Below are positions 41,560 to 49,247 of a stretch of DNA of 64,000 bases, one piece after another. The translations under genes were made by a program, and so were the position numbers. The DNA is taken from assembly GCF_014647675.1 (NCBI RefSeq), contig NZ_BMPQ01000033.1, forward strand, positions 1 through 64,000, given 5' to 3'. Under the pieces are notes generated by a model. The model searched no databases, was not told the DNA's origin, and saw only the letters and a program-made list of their open reading frames with translations. This stretch comes from Streptomyces flaveus. Its GTDB lineage: Bacteria > Actinomycetota > Actinomycetes > Streptomycetales > Streptomycetaceae. Every line of letters starts with the position of its first letter. The first letter of the stretch is position 1.

Positions 41560-41795
41560 CAGACCTTCACCCCACGGGCACGAATCCTGGCCACGGCCGC
41601 CTCGACGCCGATCGTGTCGACGGTCTTGATCCCCTTCGTGCTGAGCTTCAGCCGTACGTGCCTGCCCTCGCTCGGCAGCCAGTAGCGCTTGCTCTGGATG
41701 TTGGGGTCGAAGCGGCGGGACGTACGCCGATGGGAGTGGGAAATGGTGTTGCCGAAGCGTGGTTGGGCTCCGGTCAGCATGCAGTGGGCGGACAT
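41559..41795 (-). CDS. rpmB: 50S ribosomal protein L28
   Basis: A 78-aa L28: MSAHCMLTGAQPRFGNTISH, RRTSRRFDPNIQSKRYWLPS and GIKTVDTIGVEAAVARIRAR. It retains one cysteine near the start but lacks the CxxC pairs of zinc-binding forms. First gene of the minus-strand arm, divergent from rpmG across a Zur-like box. Its start codon is 40 bp from that box, leaving room for a conventional leader. Confidence 0.93.
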   Translation of the reverse strand: MSAHCMLTGAQPRFGNTISHSHRRTSRRFDPNIQSKRYWLPSEGRHVRLKLSTKGIKTVDTIGVEAAVARIRARGVKV

Positions 41796-41833
41796 GGTGA
41801 CGTACCTCTCTGGTTTCTCGCTGACTCGCGTTA

Positions 41834-41861
41834 TTGGAAACGGGATCCGTTTTCATATACT
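41834..41861 (+). promoter_or_regulatory. Zur-like box over a leaderless rpmG promoter
   Basis: A 21-bp near-palindrome at 41835-41855 (TGGAAACGGG-A-TCCGTTTTCA) matches the Streptomyces Zur box. It overlaps a promoter with -35 TTGGAA (41834-41839), 16-bp spacer and -10 TATACT (41856-41861). The start would be at or next to the rpmG ATG at 41868. Confidence 0.75.
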
Positions 41862-41867
41862 AGTCGC

Positions 41868-42032
41868 ATGGCACGCAACGAACTCCGTCCAGTCATCAAG
41901 CTCCGGTCCACGGCCGGGACCGGCTACACGTACGTCACGCGCAAGAACCGGCGTAACGACCCCGACCGGCTGACCCTGCGCAAGTACGACCCCGCCGTGG
42001 GCCGCCACGTCGACTTCCGAGAGGAGCGCTGA
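41868..42032 (+). CDS. rpmG: 50S ribosomal protein L33, zinc-independent paralogue
   Basis: A 54-aa L33 lacking the zinc-binding cysteines: MARNELRPVIKLRSTAGTGY, VTRKNRRNDPDRL, LRKYDPAVGRHVDFREER. It replaces the zinc-containing form when zinc is scarce. No ribosome binding site exists; the -10 hexamer lies six bases upstream, so the mRNA appears leaderless. First gene of the plus-strand arm, five bases ahead of rpmE. Confidence 0.93.
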   Translation: MARNELRPVIKLRSTAGTGYTYVTRKNRRNDPDRLTLRKYDPAVGRHVDFREER

Positions 42033-42037
42033 TCCCG

Positions 42038-42292
42038 ATGCGTGAGGGGACCCACCCGGCGTACGGCCCTGTCGTCTTCCGCGACCGTGCCGCCGACTAC
42101 GCCTTTCTGACCCGCTCGACCATGACGAGCGAGAAGACGATCGAGTGGGAGGACGGCAACACCTACCCGGTCGTCGACGTCGAGATCTCGAACGTGAGCC
42201 ATCCCTTCTATACGGGGACGGCCCGCGTGCTGGACACGGCGGGCCGTGTGGAGCGCTTCGAGAAGCGGTACGGCAAGCGCGAGGCCGGCTGA
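42038..42292 (+). CDS. rpmE2: 50S ribosomal protein L31 type B
   Basis: An 84-aa type B L31: MREGTHPAYGPVVFRDRAAD, FLTRSTMTSEKTIEWEDG, YPVVDVEISNVSHPFYTG and RVERFEKRYGKR. The four zinc ligands of type A are missing. GAGGAG precedes the start. Its stop shares one base with the start of the CobW-like gene, so the two are translationally coupled. Confidence 0.93.
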   Translation: MREGTHPAYGPVVFRDRAADYAFLTRSTMTSEKTIEWEDGNTYPVVDVEISNVSHPFYTGTARVLDTAGRVERFEKRYGKREAG

Positions 42293-43416
42293 TGCTGTCC
42301 GTCGCCATCGTCGGCGGACTGCACGCCGATGCCCGCAGAGCGGCCGTCGACCGGCTGCTCACGGACGTACCGGGGGCCGTCGCGCTGCACCATGACCTCG
42401 CGACGGCCGTGCAGGGCACGGTCGTTCGCACGATCCGCGACAGCGGCGGCCCGGTGTCGACCGGTGAGGCGCCGCTCGTCAACGACTGTGCGTGCTGTGC
42501 GCTGCGCGAGGACCTGGTGCCGGAGTTGGAGCGGCTCGCGGAGGACGGGACGACGCGGCTCGCGGTCGTGGAGCTGTGGGAGTCGGTCGAGCCCAAGGCG
42601 ATGGCCGAGGTGGTCGCGGGCGCCGGGCTCCGGCTGACCTGCGTGATCACGGCGGTCGACCCCGCGCTGGTGCTGCCGTATCTCGGCAACGGCGACGACC
42701 TCGCGGAGGCGGGCCTCGCCGCTGCCGCCACCGACCAGCGCACCATCGCCGACACGTTCGCGCGTCAGCTGGAGTACGCGCCCGTGCTCGCCGTCGCCGA
42801 GTCCGACGAGGCCGACGACGAGGACCGGGCGCTGCTGGCGCAACTCCATCCGACCGCCCGCCAAGTCCCGCTCGGCCACGGTGACTTGGCGGGTGCCGCA
42901 CTGGCCGGCTTCGACGTGGAAGCCGCCGCTGCCGCCCAGCACCCGGCCTGTGCACTGCTGCCGGCCGAGGCGGACGAGTGCGGCGTCTCCACCCTCGTAT
43001 GGCACCGTCGGCGTCCCTTCCACCCGGAGCGGCTGTACGCGGCGCTGGAGGACGTGACCTGCGCCGCGGCCCGTAGCCGCGGCCGGTTCTGGCTCGCCGA
43101 CCGGCCCGACACGCTGCTGCACTGGGACGCGGCCGGGGGCGCCCTGTGCGTCGAGAACGCGGGCCCCTGGCTGGCCTCCCTGCCGGACGCGGCCTGGGAG
43201 ATGGTGCCGCCGGTACGCCGCGCCGCGGCGGCCCTCGACTGGGACCCGGAGCACGGCGACTGCTGCCAGCACCTGGTCTTCACGTCTCCGGGGCTGGACC
43301 GCGACGGCCTTGAACGGCTCCTCGAATCCTGCCTGTTGACCGACGCGGAGTACGCGGCGGGCCGCACCGCCTGGAAACAGCTCCCGCCCGCCTTCGACAC
43401 CCTCCTGGAGATCTGA
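42292..43416 (+). CDS. CobW/COG0523-like protein with degenerate P-loop
   Basis: A 374-aa member of the CobW (COG0523) family, G3E GTPases that deliver zinc or cobalt to client proteins. The metal-binding CxCC motif is present (DCACCALRED, Cys66, Cys68, Cys69), with the C-terminal CobW domain (RPFHPERLYAALEDV, GRFWLADRPD, EHGDCCQHLVF). The expected Walker A GxxGxGKT is replaced by VGGLHADARRAAVDRLL without lysine, so GTP binding is doubtful. Co-translated with rpmE2 and followed by rpsR, it belongs to the zinc-starvation operon. Confidence 0.85.
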   Translation: MLSVAIVGGLHADARRAAVDRLLTDVPGAVALHHDLATAVQGTVVRTIRDSGGPVSTGEAPLVNDCACCALREDLVPELERLAEDGTTRLAVVELWESVEPKAMAEVVAGAGLRLTCVITAVDPALVLPYLGNGDDLAEAGLAAAATDQRTIADTFARQLEYAPVLAVAESDEADDEDRALLAQLHPTARQVPLGHGDLAGAALAGFDVEAAAAAQHPACALLPAEADECGVSTLVWHRRRPFHPERLYAALEDVTCAAARSRGRFWLADRPDTLLHWDAAGGALCVENAGPWLASLPDAAWEMVPPVRRAAAALDWDPEHGDCCQHLVFTSPGLDRDGLERLLESCLLTDAEYAAGRTAWKQLPPAFDTLLEI

Positions 43417-43419
43417 CCC

Positions 43420-43653
43420 ATGCCCCGCAAGCCCGAACGCAAGCCCCAGAAGTCCCGCCCCAACCCCCTGGACGTGGCCGGGATCACGTACATCGACTAC
43501 AAGGACACCGACCTGCTACGGAAGTTCATCTCGGACCGGGGCAAGATCCGCAGCCGCCGCGTCACCCGGGTTTCTTCCCAGCAGCAGCGGCGGCTGGCCC
43601 GCGCGATCAAGAACGCACGGGAGATGGCACTGTTGCCGTACGCGTCACGGTAG
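43420..43653 (+). CDS. rpsR: 30S ribosomal protein S18, zinc-independent paralogue
   Basis: A 77-aa S18: PNPLDVAGITYIDYKDTDLL, RKFISDRGKIRSRRVT, SSQQQRRLARAIKNAREMAL and LPYASR. Cysteine-free, unlike the zinc-binding paralogue. Three bases after the CobW-like gene; last gene of the plus arm before a strong hairpin. Confidence 0.94.
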   Translation: MPRKPERKPQKSRPNPLDVAGITYIDYKDTDLLRKFISDRGKIRSRRVTRVSSQQQRRLARAIKNAREMALLPYASR

Positions 43654-43670
43654 CCACGCGCCACCCCATC

Positions 43671-43710
43671 GGCCCTCCACCAGCGGTGTTCATGCCGTCG
43701 GTGGAGGGCC
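43671..43710 (+). terminator. terminator of the zinc-independent ribosomal operon
   Basis: GGCCCTCCACC (43671-43681) pairs perfectly with GGTGGAGGGCC (43700-43710), 18 bases after the rpsR stop. Confidence 0.8.
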
Positions 43711-43906
43711 GCTGTCGTTGACGGGCAGTCAGTTCGGCGGCCGTTCAATGGAACACAAACCGTGCGGGATACGTCTGTTCCTACGTACGAGGGGTTCGAC
43801 CGGCACGGGGCCGGAGGCCGCATGCGATGCGATCTCCGGGGCAGGCGCTGGGACAGCTGTCAACGTGTGAGGCGCGAGTGAGTGCTGTAACCGCAGGACC
43901 ACCGCG

Positions 43907-43935
43907 CGTGCACGTGCATCTGCCCATGCATCCGC
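43907..43935 (+). repeat. 29-bp regulatory element, copy 1
   Basis: Begins CGTGCACGTGCATCTGCCC and ends CATCCGC. It is matched in reverse complement by 44898-44926 with only two mismatches over 29 bp. It lies 84 bp before the DUF397 start. The core CGTGCACG is palindromic. Confidence 0.7.
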
Positions 43936-44018
43936 ACATGAAGAGGGCTATGATCCGGGTCAGTTGACCACCGCATCACTGGCACCAAAACGCCAACTGC
44001 GCCACTGGGGAGCGACCT

Positions 44019-44261
44019 GTGGACCACGACGTGTACAACGGCATGGCTGCCACGGAGCTGAATGGGGCGGCCTGGCAGAAGAGCAGGCACAGCAATTCCC
44101 AGGGCTCCTGTGTGGAGTTCGCCCGGCTGCCCGGAGGCGAGGTGGCGGTGCGCAACTCGCGCTTCCCGGACGGGCCCGCGCTCGTCTACACGCGCGCCGA
44201 GATCGAGGCCATGCTCCTGGGCATCAAGGACGGCGAGTTCGACCACCTGGTGGGCAACTGA
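44019..44261 (+). CDS. DUF397 protein
   Basis: An 80-aa protein with one DUF397 domain: WQKSRHSNSQGSCVEFARLP, GEVAVRNSRFPDGPALVYTR and EIEAMLLGIKDGEFDHLVGN. The start is GTG 44019 with GGGAG seven bases upstream. It is convergent with an anti-sigma-like ATPase gene and lies 0.9 kb from a WhiJ-like XRE gene. These three make up a typical Streptomyces WhiJ/AbaA-type regulatory set. Confidence 0.85.
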   Translation: MDHDVYNGMAATELNGAAWQKSRHSNSQGSCVEFARLPGGEVAVRNSRFPDGPALVYTRAEIEAMLLGIKDGEFDHLVGN

Positions 44262-44297
44262 GGGCGATCGCCCTCTTGCGCACCGTAACGCGCGTAG

Positions 44298-44325
44298 AAC
44301 CGCGGCGCGAAAAAGCGCCGCGGTT
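44298..44325. terminator. bidirectional hairpin between convergent genes
   Basis: AACCGCGGCGC (44298-44308) pairs perfectly with GCGCCGCGGTT (44315-44325) around GAAAAA, serving the DUF397 gene and, from the other side, the ATPase gene. Confidence 0.88.
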
Positions 44326-44327
44326 CC

Positions 44328-44825
44328 TCAGCCGGCCGACTGGAGCCGGAACAGCGCCCACACGACCTTGCCGTTGAGCGTGCCCGCGAGCGGGTGCCAC
44401 CCCCAGCTGTCGGCGAACGAGTCCACCAGGAACAGGCCGCGTCCCGACTCCGCCGAGAAGTCGTCCGAGTCGCGCGCCACCGGACTGTCGTGACTGGGAT
44501 CGCGCACGGCGCACACGAGTCTCCCGGTCCAGTGCATCAAGTGCAGCCGCACGGGCGGACCGAACTCGGACCCGCGTGGGGTGTCCGCGGGCAGCGCATG
44601 CCGCAGCGCGTTGGTGACGAGTTCGGAGACGACCAGGCACACGTCGTCGAAGCGGTCGCCTATGTCCCACTCGTCCAGAGTTCCGCGCGTGAACTTCCGT
44701 GCGTCGCGCACCGCTTCGTAGCGGGCGGGCAGAGCACAAGAAGCGGCGTTGGACACGGCCGCGGGATCCAGTGGCGGAAGCCCCTGCCGTAACGGCTCGA
44801 GCATGGTCGATCCATTCGTCCCCAT
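44328..44825 (-). CDS. anti-sigma factor-like ATP-binding protein
   Basis: A 165-aa HATPase of the RsbW/SpoIIAB type. The N box is VCLVVSELVTNALRHALP, the G1 box appears as VRDPSHDSP, and G2 as ESGRGLFLVDSFAD, followed by a final WALFRLQ strand. Such single-domain kinases phosphorylate anti-anti-sigma proteins or hold sigma factors; in WhiJ-type sets their partner is not established. ATG 44825 is favoured by GGGAG eight bases upstream. A copy of the 29-bp element lies 73 bp upstream. Confidence 0.85.
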   Translation of the reverse strand: MGTNGSTMLEPLRQGLPPLDPAAVSNAASCALPARYEAVRDARKFTRGTLDEWDIGDRFDDVCLVVSELVTNALRHALPADTPRGSEFGPPVRLHLMHWTGRLVCAVRDPSHDSPVARDSDDFSAESGRGLFLVDSFADSWGWHPLAGTLNGKVVWALFRLQSAG

Positions 44826-45155
44826 GCGAGGCACTCCCGGGATTCGCGGTCGTTGCGATGCAGCGGTGGCGCGAGACCATGGTTCCGAATGCTTTCGGCA
44901 GATGCAAGGGCAGATGCACGTGCACGTGCCTGAATTGGACCTTGACGTACCACTTCTTGCTCATTTTTTCCGCCAACTTCTTGCAGTTTTCTTACCCCTG
45001 GCTTCCCTCCGACCTCTCTCTGGCTGGTCTTCTCCTTGCAATTTCCTGTGCAACTGCCCTGGAGGTCTTGCCGTTTGTGTAACCGAACGAGTACACCGTG
45101 GAGTGTTTTAGTGGCAGACTGCGGCCCCTGAAGACAGTTGGGGAGGCTGACGAAC
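44826..45155. other. 330-bp intergenic region
   Basis: Separates the divergent ATPase and XRE regulator genes. Besides the 29-bp element at 44898-44926 it contains a relatively AT-rich stretch at 44950-45080 likely to hold the XRE promoter. An upstream ribosome binding site GGGGAGG at 45140-45146 serves the XRE gene. No gene is seen. Confidence 0.5.
44898..44926 (-). repeat. 29-bp regulatory element, copy 2 (inverted)
   Basis: Reverse complement of the element at 43907-43935 with two mismatches. It contains an internal duplication, GCAGATGCA at 44898-44906 and GGCAGATGCA at 44909-44918. Its location upstream of the ATPase gene mirrors copy 1 upstream of the DUF397 gene. Confidence 0.7.
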
Positions 45156-46016
45156 GTGAGTGCGCAAGAGTCGGGATCGGTGGTACGACGTATGCTGCTC
45201 GGCTCGCAACTCAGGCGACTGCGGGAGTCGCGGGGGATCACGCGAGAGGCAGCCGGATACTCGATCCGGGCCTCCGAGTCGAAGATCAGCCGCATGGAAT
45301 TGGGGAGGGTGAGCTTCAAAACGCGTGACGTCGAGGATCTGCTGACGCTGTACGGCATCACCGACGAGACGGAGCGCAACTCACTGCTCTCCCTCGCCAA
45401 GGAGGCCAACGTCGCGGGCTGGTGGCACAGCTACTCGGACGTGCTGCCCACCTGGTTCCCGACCTACGTCGGCCTGGAGGGCGCCGCGTCCCTGATCCGG
45501 TCGTACGAAGTGCAGTTCGTGCACGGCCTGCTGCAGACCGAGGAGTACGCGCACGCGGTCGTCGAGCGCGGCATGAAGAACGCGAGCGTGGCCGACATCG
45601 ACAAGCGCGTGGCGCTGCGCATGGAGCGCCAGAAGTACCTGCTGTCCGACAACGCCCCGGACTTCCATGTCGTACTCGACGAAGCGGCACTGCGACGTCC
45701 GTACGGCGACCGGGAAGTGATGCGGGGACAGCTCCAGCATCTGATCAAGGTGTCCGAGCGGCCGAACGTACGGCTTCAGGTCATGCCGTTCAGCTTCGGC
45801 GGACACGCCGGCGAGAGCGGCGCCTTCACGGTGCTCACCTTCCCCGAGTCCGATCTGTCCGACGTGGTCTATCTGGAGCAGCTCACCAGCGCGCTGTATC
45901 TGGACAAGCAGGAGGACGTCACGCAGTACGGGAAGGCGATGCAGCAGCTCCAGGACGACAGCCCGGGGCCGAACGAGAGCCGGGACGTGCTGCGGGGTCT
46001 GCTGCAACTGTCCTGA
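45156..46016 (+). CDS. XRE-type regulator with DUF5753 domain (WhiJ-like)
   Basis: A 286-aa regulator paralogous to the one at 38020-38859. The helix-turn-helix is LRRLRESRGITREAAGYSIR with SKISRMELGR; the DUF5753 domain has TWFPTYVGLEGAASLIRSYE, VHGLLQTEEYAHAVVERG, LDEAALRRPYGDREVM and LQVMPFSFGGHAGESG. GTG 45156 is preceded by GGGGAGG. With the DUF397 and ATPase genes next to it, it forms a complete WhiJ-type set. The 29-bp elements are its most likely binding sites. Confidence 0.87.
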   Translation: MSAQESGSVVRRMLLGSQLRRLRESRGITREAAGYSIRASESKISRMELGRVSFKTRDVEDLLTLYGITDETERNSLLSLAKEANVAGWWHSYSDVLPTWFPTYVGLEGAASLIRSYEVQFVHGLLQTEEYAHAVVERGMKNASVADIDKRVALRMERQKYLLSDNAPDFHVVLDEAALRRPYGDREVMRGQLQHLIKVSERPNVRLQVMPFSFGGHAGESGAFTVLTFPESDLSDVVYLEQLTSALYLDKQEDVTQYGKAMQQLQDDSPGPNESRDVLRGLLQLS

Positions 46017-46184
46017 AAGCCTTCACAGGTTCTCCAGCTTCTCCCCGGAGGGTTTTCCAAGTCCCTTCAAGTCCTTTGAAACACAAGTACGATGACGCGT
46101 GATCAGACCTTGACACGGATCGGGTTTCTGCGGGTGCCTGCCATGGGCGGGACCCGCCCCGGCAGTAAGGGATATGAGGGTCAC

Positions 46185-47645
46185 ATGTCGTCCTACTTCA
46201 CGGACCTGGCTCAGCAGTACATCGACGGAGAGTGGCGTCCGGGGACGGGGTCCTGGGACATCATCGACTTCAACCCGTACGACGGTGAGAAGCTGGCGTC
46301 GATCACCATAGCCACGGTCGACGAGGTGGATCAGGCCTACAAGGCCGCCGCCCGTGTCCAGAAGGAGTGGGCGGCGACCAACGCGTACGCGCGGCGCGGG
46401 GTGTTCGAGAAGGCCCTGCGGATCATCGAGGACCGCGAGCAGGAGATCGCCGAGACGATCATCGCCGAGCTCGGCGGTACGCATCTGAAGGCGGGCTTCG
46501 AACTCCACCTCGCCAAGGAGTTCCTGCGCGAGGCGATCCATGTGGCGCTGCGTCCCGAGGGCCGGATCATTCCGTCGCCGGTCGACGGCAAGGAGAACCG
46601 CGTCTACCGCGTTCCGGTCGGCGTCGTCGGTGTGATCAGCCCCTTCAACTTCCCCTTCCTGCTGTCGCTGAAGTCCGTGGCGCCCGCCCTGGCGCTGGGC
46701 AACGCCGTGGTCCTCAAGCCGCACCAGAACACCCCGATCTGCGGTGGTTCCCTGGTCGCGAAGATCTTCGAGGACGCGGGGCTGCCGGCCGGCCTGCTGA
46801 ACGTCGTGATCACCGACATCGCGGAGATCGGCGACGCATTCATCGAGCACCCGATCCCCAAGGTCATCTCCTTCACCGGCTCCGACAAGGTGGGCCGCCA
46901 CGTCGCCACGGTCTGCGCCTCGCAGTTCAAGCGCGCCGTCCTCGAACTCGGCGGCAACAGCGCGCTGGTGGTTCTCGACGACGCCGACATCGACTACGCG
47001 GTCGACGCGGCCGTCTTCAGCCGGTACGTGCACCAGGGCCAGGTCTGCATGGCCGCCAACCGTGTGCTGGTGGACCGCTCGATCGAGGCGGAGTTCACCG
47101 AGAAGTTCGTCGCCAAGGTGAAGACCCTGAAGGCGGGCGACCCGCGCGACCCGCAGACAGTCATCGGCCCGGTCATCAACTCCTCGCAGGCGGACGCCAT
47201 TTCGGGCGCCGTCGACCAGGCGATCGCCGAGGGCGCCACCGCGCTCGTGCACGGCTCCACCACCGACAACCTCGTCGAGCCGAGCGTCCTGACGGGCCTG
47301 CCCGCCGACGCGGCGATCCTCCAGCAGGAGGTCTTCGGCCCGGTCGCGCTCCTCATCCCGTTCGACGGCGAGGAGGAGGCTGTACGCCTCGTCAACGACA
47401 CCCCGTACGGCCTGAGCGGCGCCGTGCACACCGCCAACATCGAGCGCGGCGTCTCCTTCGCCAAGCAGATCGACACAGGCATGTTCCACGTGAACGACGG
47501 CACGGTCCACGACGAGCCGCTGGTCGCCTTCGGCGGCGAGAAGTCCTCCGGCATCGGCCGCCTGAACGGCGAGGCGACGGTCGAGGCGTTCACGACGCAG
47601 AAGTGGATCTCTGTGCAGCATGGGCGGAGCTTCTTTCCGTTCTGA
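46185..47645 (+). CDS. NAD(P)-dependent aldehyde dehydrogenase
   Basis: A 486-aa aldehyde dehydrogenase. Cofactor-binding VISPFNFPFLLSLKSVAPAL and NAVVLKPHQNTP, the SFTGSDKVGRHV loop, the general base in LELGGNSALVV, and the catalytic Cys288 in HQGQVCMAANR are all present, with EVFGPVALLIPF near the end. The HQGQxCxA form is typical of benzaldehyde/salicylaldehyde-type enzymes. The ATG at 46185 is preceded by GAGGG. It stands alone after the WhiJ-like set. Substrate is an aromatic or aliphatic aldehyde, unproven. Confidence 0.88.
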   Translation: MSSYFTDLAQQYIDGEWRPGTGSWDIIDFNPYDGEKLASITIATVDEVDQAYKAAARVQKEWAATNAYARRGVFEKALRIIEDREQEIAETIIAELGGTHLKAGFELHLAKEFLREAIHVALRPEGRIIPSPVDGKENRVYRVPVGVVGVISPFNFPFLLSLKSVAPALALGNAVVLKPHQNTPICGGSLVAKIFEDAGLPAGLLNVVITDIAEIGDAFIEHPIPKVISFTGSDKVGRHVATVCASQFKRAVLELGGNSALVVLDDADIDYAVDAAVFSRYVHQGQVCMAANRVLVDRSIEAEFTEKFVAKVKTLKAGDPRDPQTVIGPVINSSQADAISGAVDQAIAEGATALVHGSTTDNLVEPSVLTGLPADAAILQQEVFGPVALLIPFDGEEEAVRLVNDTPYGLSGAVHTANIERGVSFAKQIDTGMFHVNDGTVHDEPLVAFGGEKSSGIGRLNGEATVEAFTTQKWISVQHGRSFFPF

Positions 47646-47668
47646 GGCCCGGCTTCGATGATCGACAG

Positions 47669-47699
47669 TCATGCACCCAGGTGCACACTGGGTGCATGA
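47669..47699 (+). promoter_or_regulatory. 11-bp perfect inverted repeat overlapping a start codon
   Basis: TCATGCACCCA (47669-47679) pairs with TGGGTGCATGA (47689-47699). The spacer GGTGCACAC itself holds another GTGCAC palindrome. The right arm includes the ATG of a 54-codon frame. It could end the dehydrogenase transcript or bind a regulator. Confidence 0.5.
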
Positions 47700-47860
47700 C
47701 TGCTGCGCTGGAGGACCTCGAGGACGCGCTGGCTCTCGCCCGTCTGGAGCGTGACCGCGCTCTCGGTCGCACCGAGCCCCCCGTACCGCATGGCGATGCC
47801 CGCCGCGCCCTGCTCGAAGCGGCGGGGAGGAGCGAGCAGATTGGCCGTGCGCCCATGTGA
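47696..47860 (+). CDS. small hypothetical protein
   Basis: A 54-aa acidic-basic helical peptide, MTAALEDLEDALALARLERD onwards, ending SEQIGRAPM. I do not recognise it. Its GC pattern at third positions is consistent with coding, and the start sits inside a perfect palindrome with no ribosome binding site, suggesting a leaderless message under repression. It could equally be a remnant. Confidence 0.4.
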   Translation: MTAALEDLEDALALARLERDRALGRTEPPVPHGDARRALLEAAGRSEQIGRAPM

Positions 47861-47984
47861 TCTGGCCGTCAGGGCTGTCGAGGCCATGTGAAATTCGTCG
47901 GGCCTTGCGGACAGAATCTGACCTATATGGCCCATAGCTTCGTCGGTGTCAGACCAGAGGCATACCGACGAAAGGCGGCCGGTC

Positions 47985-48533
47985 ATGGTTGCTCACGTTT
48001 CCCCTGAGGCGCACGGTGATGAGCGTGGGGCGCTGCTCTCCTTTCTGGAGGAGCAGCGCGGAGGCATCCGGCGGGCGGTGCTCGGGTTGACGGAGGAGCA
48101 GGCGGCTTCGCGGCCCAGTGTCAGTGAGTTGTCGCTCGCGGGGCTGGTCAAGCATGTTGCCGAGATCGAGCAGGGGTGGATCGCGCGGGCCAGGCGGGAG
48201 GCCCCCGCGGTCCACCGGGACGAGTCGAACTGGCACGAGTGTTTCCGGCTCGCGGGTGACGAGACGCTTGAGTCGCAGCTCGCGTACTGGGAGAAGGTCG
48301 CGGCCGAGACGGAAGCGTTCATCCGGTCGGTGCCCAGCCTCGACGACACCTTCTTGCTGCCGAAGACGTCCTGGAATCCGAAGGATGAATGGCTCTCCAT
48401 GCGCTGGCTGTGCCTGCACCTGATCCGCGAGACGGCCCGGCATGCCGGTCACGCCGACATCATCCGCGAGTCCCTGGACGGGAAGACGGCCTTCGAGCTC
48501 GTCGCTCTGGAGCAGGGCACGAGCTGGGGCTGA
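47985..48533 (+). CDS. DinB/DUF664 family protein
   Basis: A 182-aa DinB-like four-helix protein. ERGALLSFLEEQRGGIRRAV starts helix 1; SLAGLVKHVAEIEQGWIARA carries the first metal-ligand histidine; RWLCLHLIRETARHAGHADI the second and third. These histidines form the metal site of the DinB/YfiT family, which includes mycothiol- and bacillithiol-dependent transferases. ATG 47985 follows AAAGG. The PadR regulator gene begins 25 bases after its stop. Confidence 0.83.
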   Translation: MVAHVSPEAHGDERGALLSFLEEQRGGIRRAVLGLTEEQAASRPSVSELSLAGLVKHVAEIEQGWIARARREAPAVHRDESNWHECFRLAGDETLESQLAYWEKVAAETEAFIRSVPSLDDTFLLPKTSWNPKDEWLSMRWLCLHLIRETARHAGHADIIRESLDGKTAFELVALEQGTSWG

Positions 48534-48557
48534 CCCGTGCGGTTCTACGCTGGCCCC

Positions 48558-49199
48558 ATGTCAGCGATCCGTCTTCTCGTTCTCGGTGCCGTCCGTCAGC
48601 ACGGCCGGGCCCACGGCTACCAGGTGCGCAACGACCTGGAGTACTGGGGCGCGCACGAGTGGTCCAACGCCAAGCCGGGCTCGATCTACCACGCGCTCAA
48701 GCAGATGGCGAAGCAAGGCCTGCTGCACGCGCACGAGATCGCGCCCTCCACGGCCGGCGGCCCGCCGCGCACCGAGTACGAGATCACGGAGAAGGGCACC
48801 GAGGAGTTCCTCACGCTGCTTCGCGGATCCCTGACCGCGTACGACCAGAGGCCGGACGTGCTCTCGGCCGCGCTCGGCTTCATGGTCGACCTGGACCGTG
48901 AGGAGGTCCTCGAACTCCTCGAGGAGCGAGTGCTCGCCATAGAGGAGTGGCGCAAAGCCGTCACCGAGTACTACACGCCCGAGGACGGCCCCGAACAGCT
49001 CGGCCACATCGGCGAGATCATGAACTTCTGGGTCCACTCGGCCGACACGGGCGCCGAGTGGACCCGCGGCCTGATCGAGCGGATCCGAGGCGGGGCGTAC
49101 ACCTTCGCGGGCGAGGGGGAACCGTTCGTGGGGGTGCTCGCGGAGGGCCAGGAGAATCCGTACGCGACGGGGGAGCGGCATGCGGGGGACGCGCGCTGA
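48558..49199 (+). CDS. PadR family regulator
   Basis: A 213-aa PadR-type repressor. The winged helix is LVLGAVRQHGRAHGYQVRND through KPGSIYHALKQMAKQGLL and TEYEITEKGTEEF; the C-terminal helical domain (VDLDREEVLELLEERVLAIE) mediates dimerisation. ATG 48558 lies six bases after a TACGCT -10 hexamer with no ribosome binding site, so it may be leaderless. Two identical palindromes downstream, at the promoter of an ABC exporter operon, are likely its operators, making it a local repressor of that exporter. Confidence 0.85.
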   Translation: MSAIRLLVLGAVRQHGRAHGYQVRNDLEYWGAHEWSNAKPGSIYHALKQMAKQGLLHAHEIAPSTAGGPPRTEYEITEKGTEEFLTLLRGSLTAYDQRPDVLSAALGFMVDLDREEVLELLEERVLAIEEWRKAVTEYYTPEDGPEQLGHIGEIMNFWVHSADTGAEWTRGLIERIRGGAYTFAGEGEPFVGVLAEGQENPYATGERHAGDAR

Positions 49200-49247
49200 G
49201 TCGGCGAGTCGGGCGTGTGGGGTCGAGCGCGCTCGGTCGGCTGGGGT

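Larger units (their letters stand above)
43654..44018. other. 365-bp intergenic region
   Basis: Contains the rpsR terminator and, at 43907-43935, a 29-bp element that reappears in inverted orientation upstream of the ATPase gene at 44898-44926. No gene is seen. The DUF397 promoter should lie near 43950-44000 (TATGATC and TTGACC occur at 43949-43978). Confidence 0.5.
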
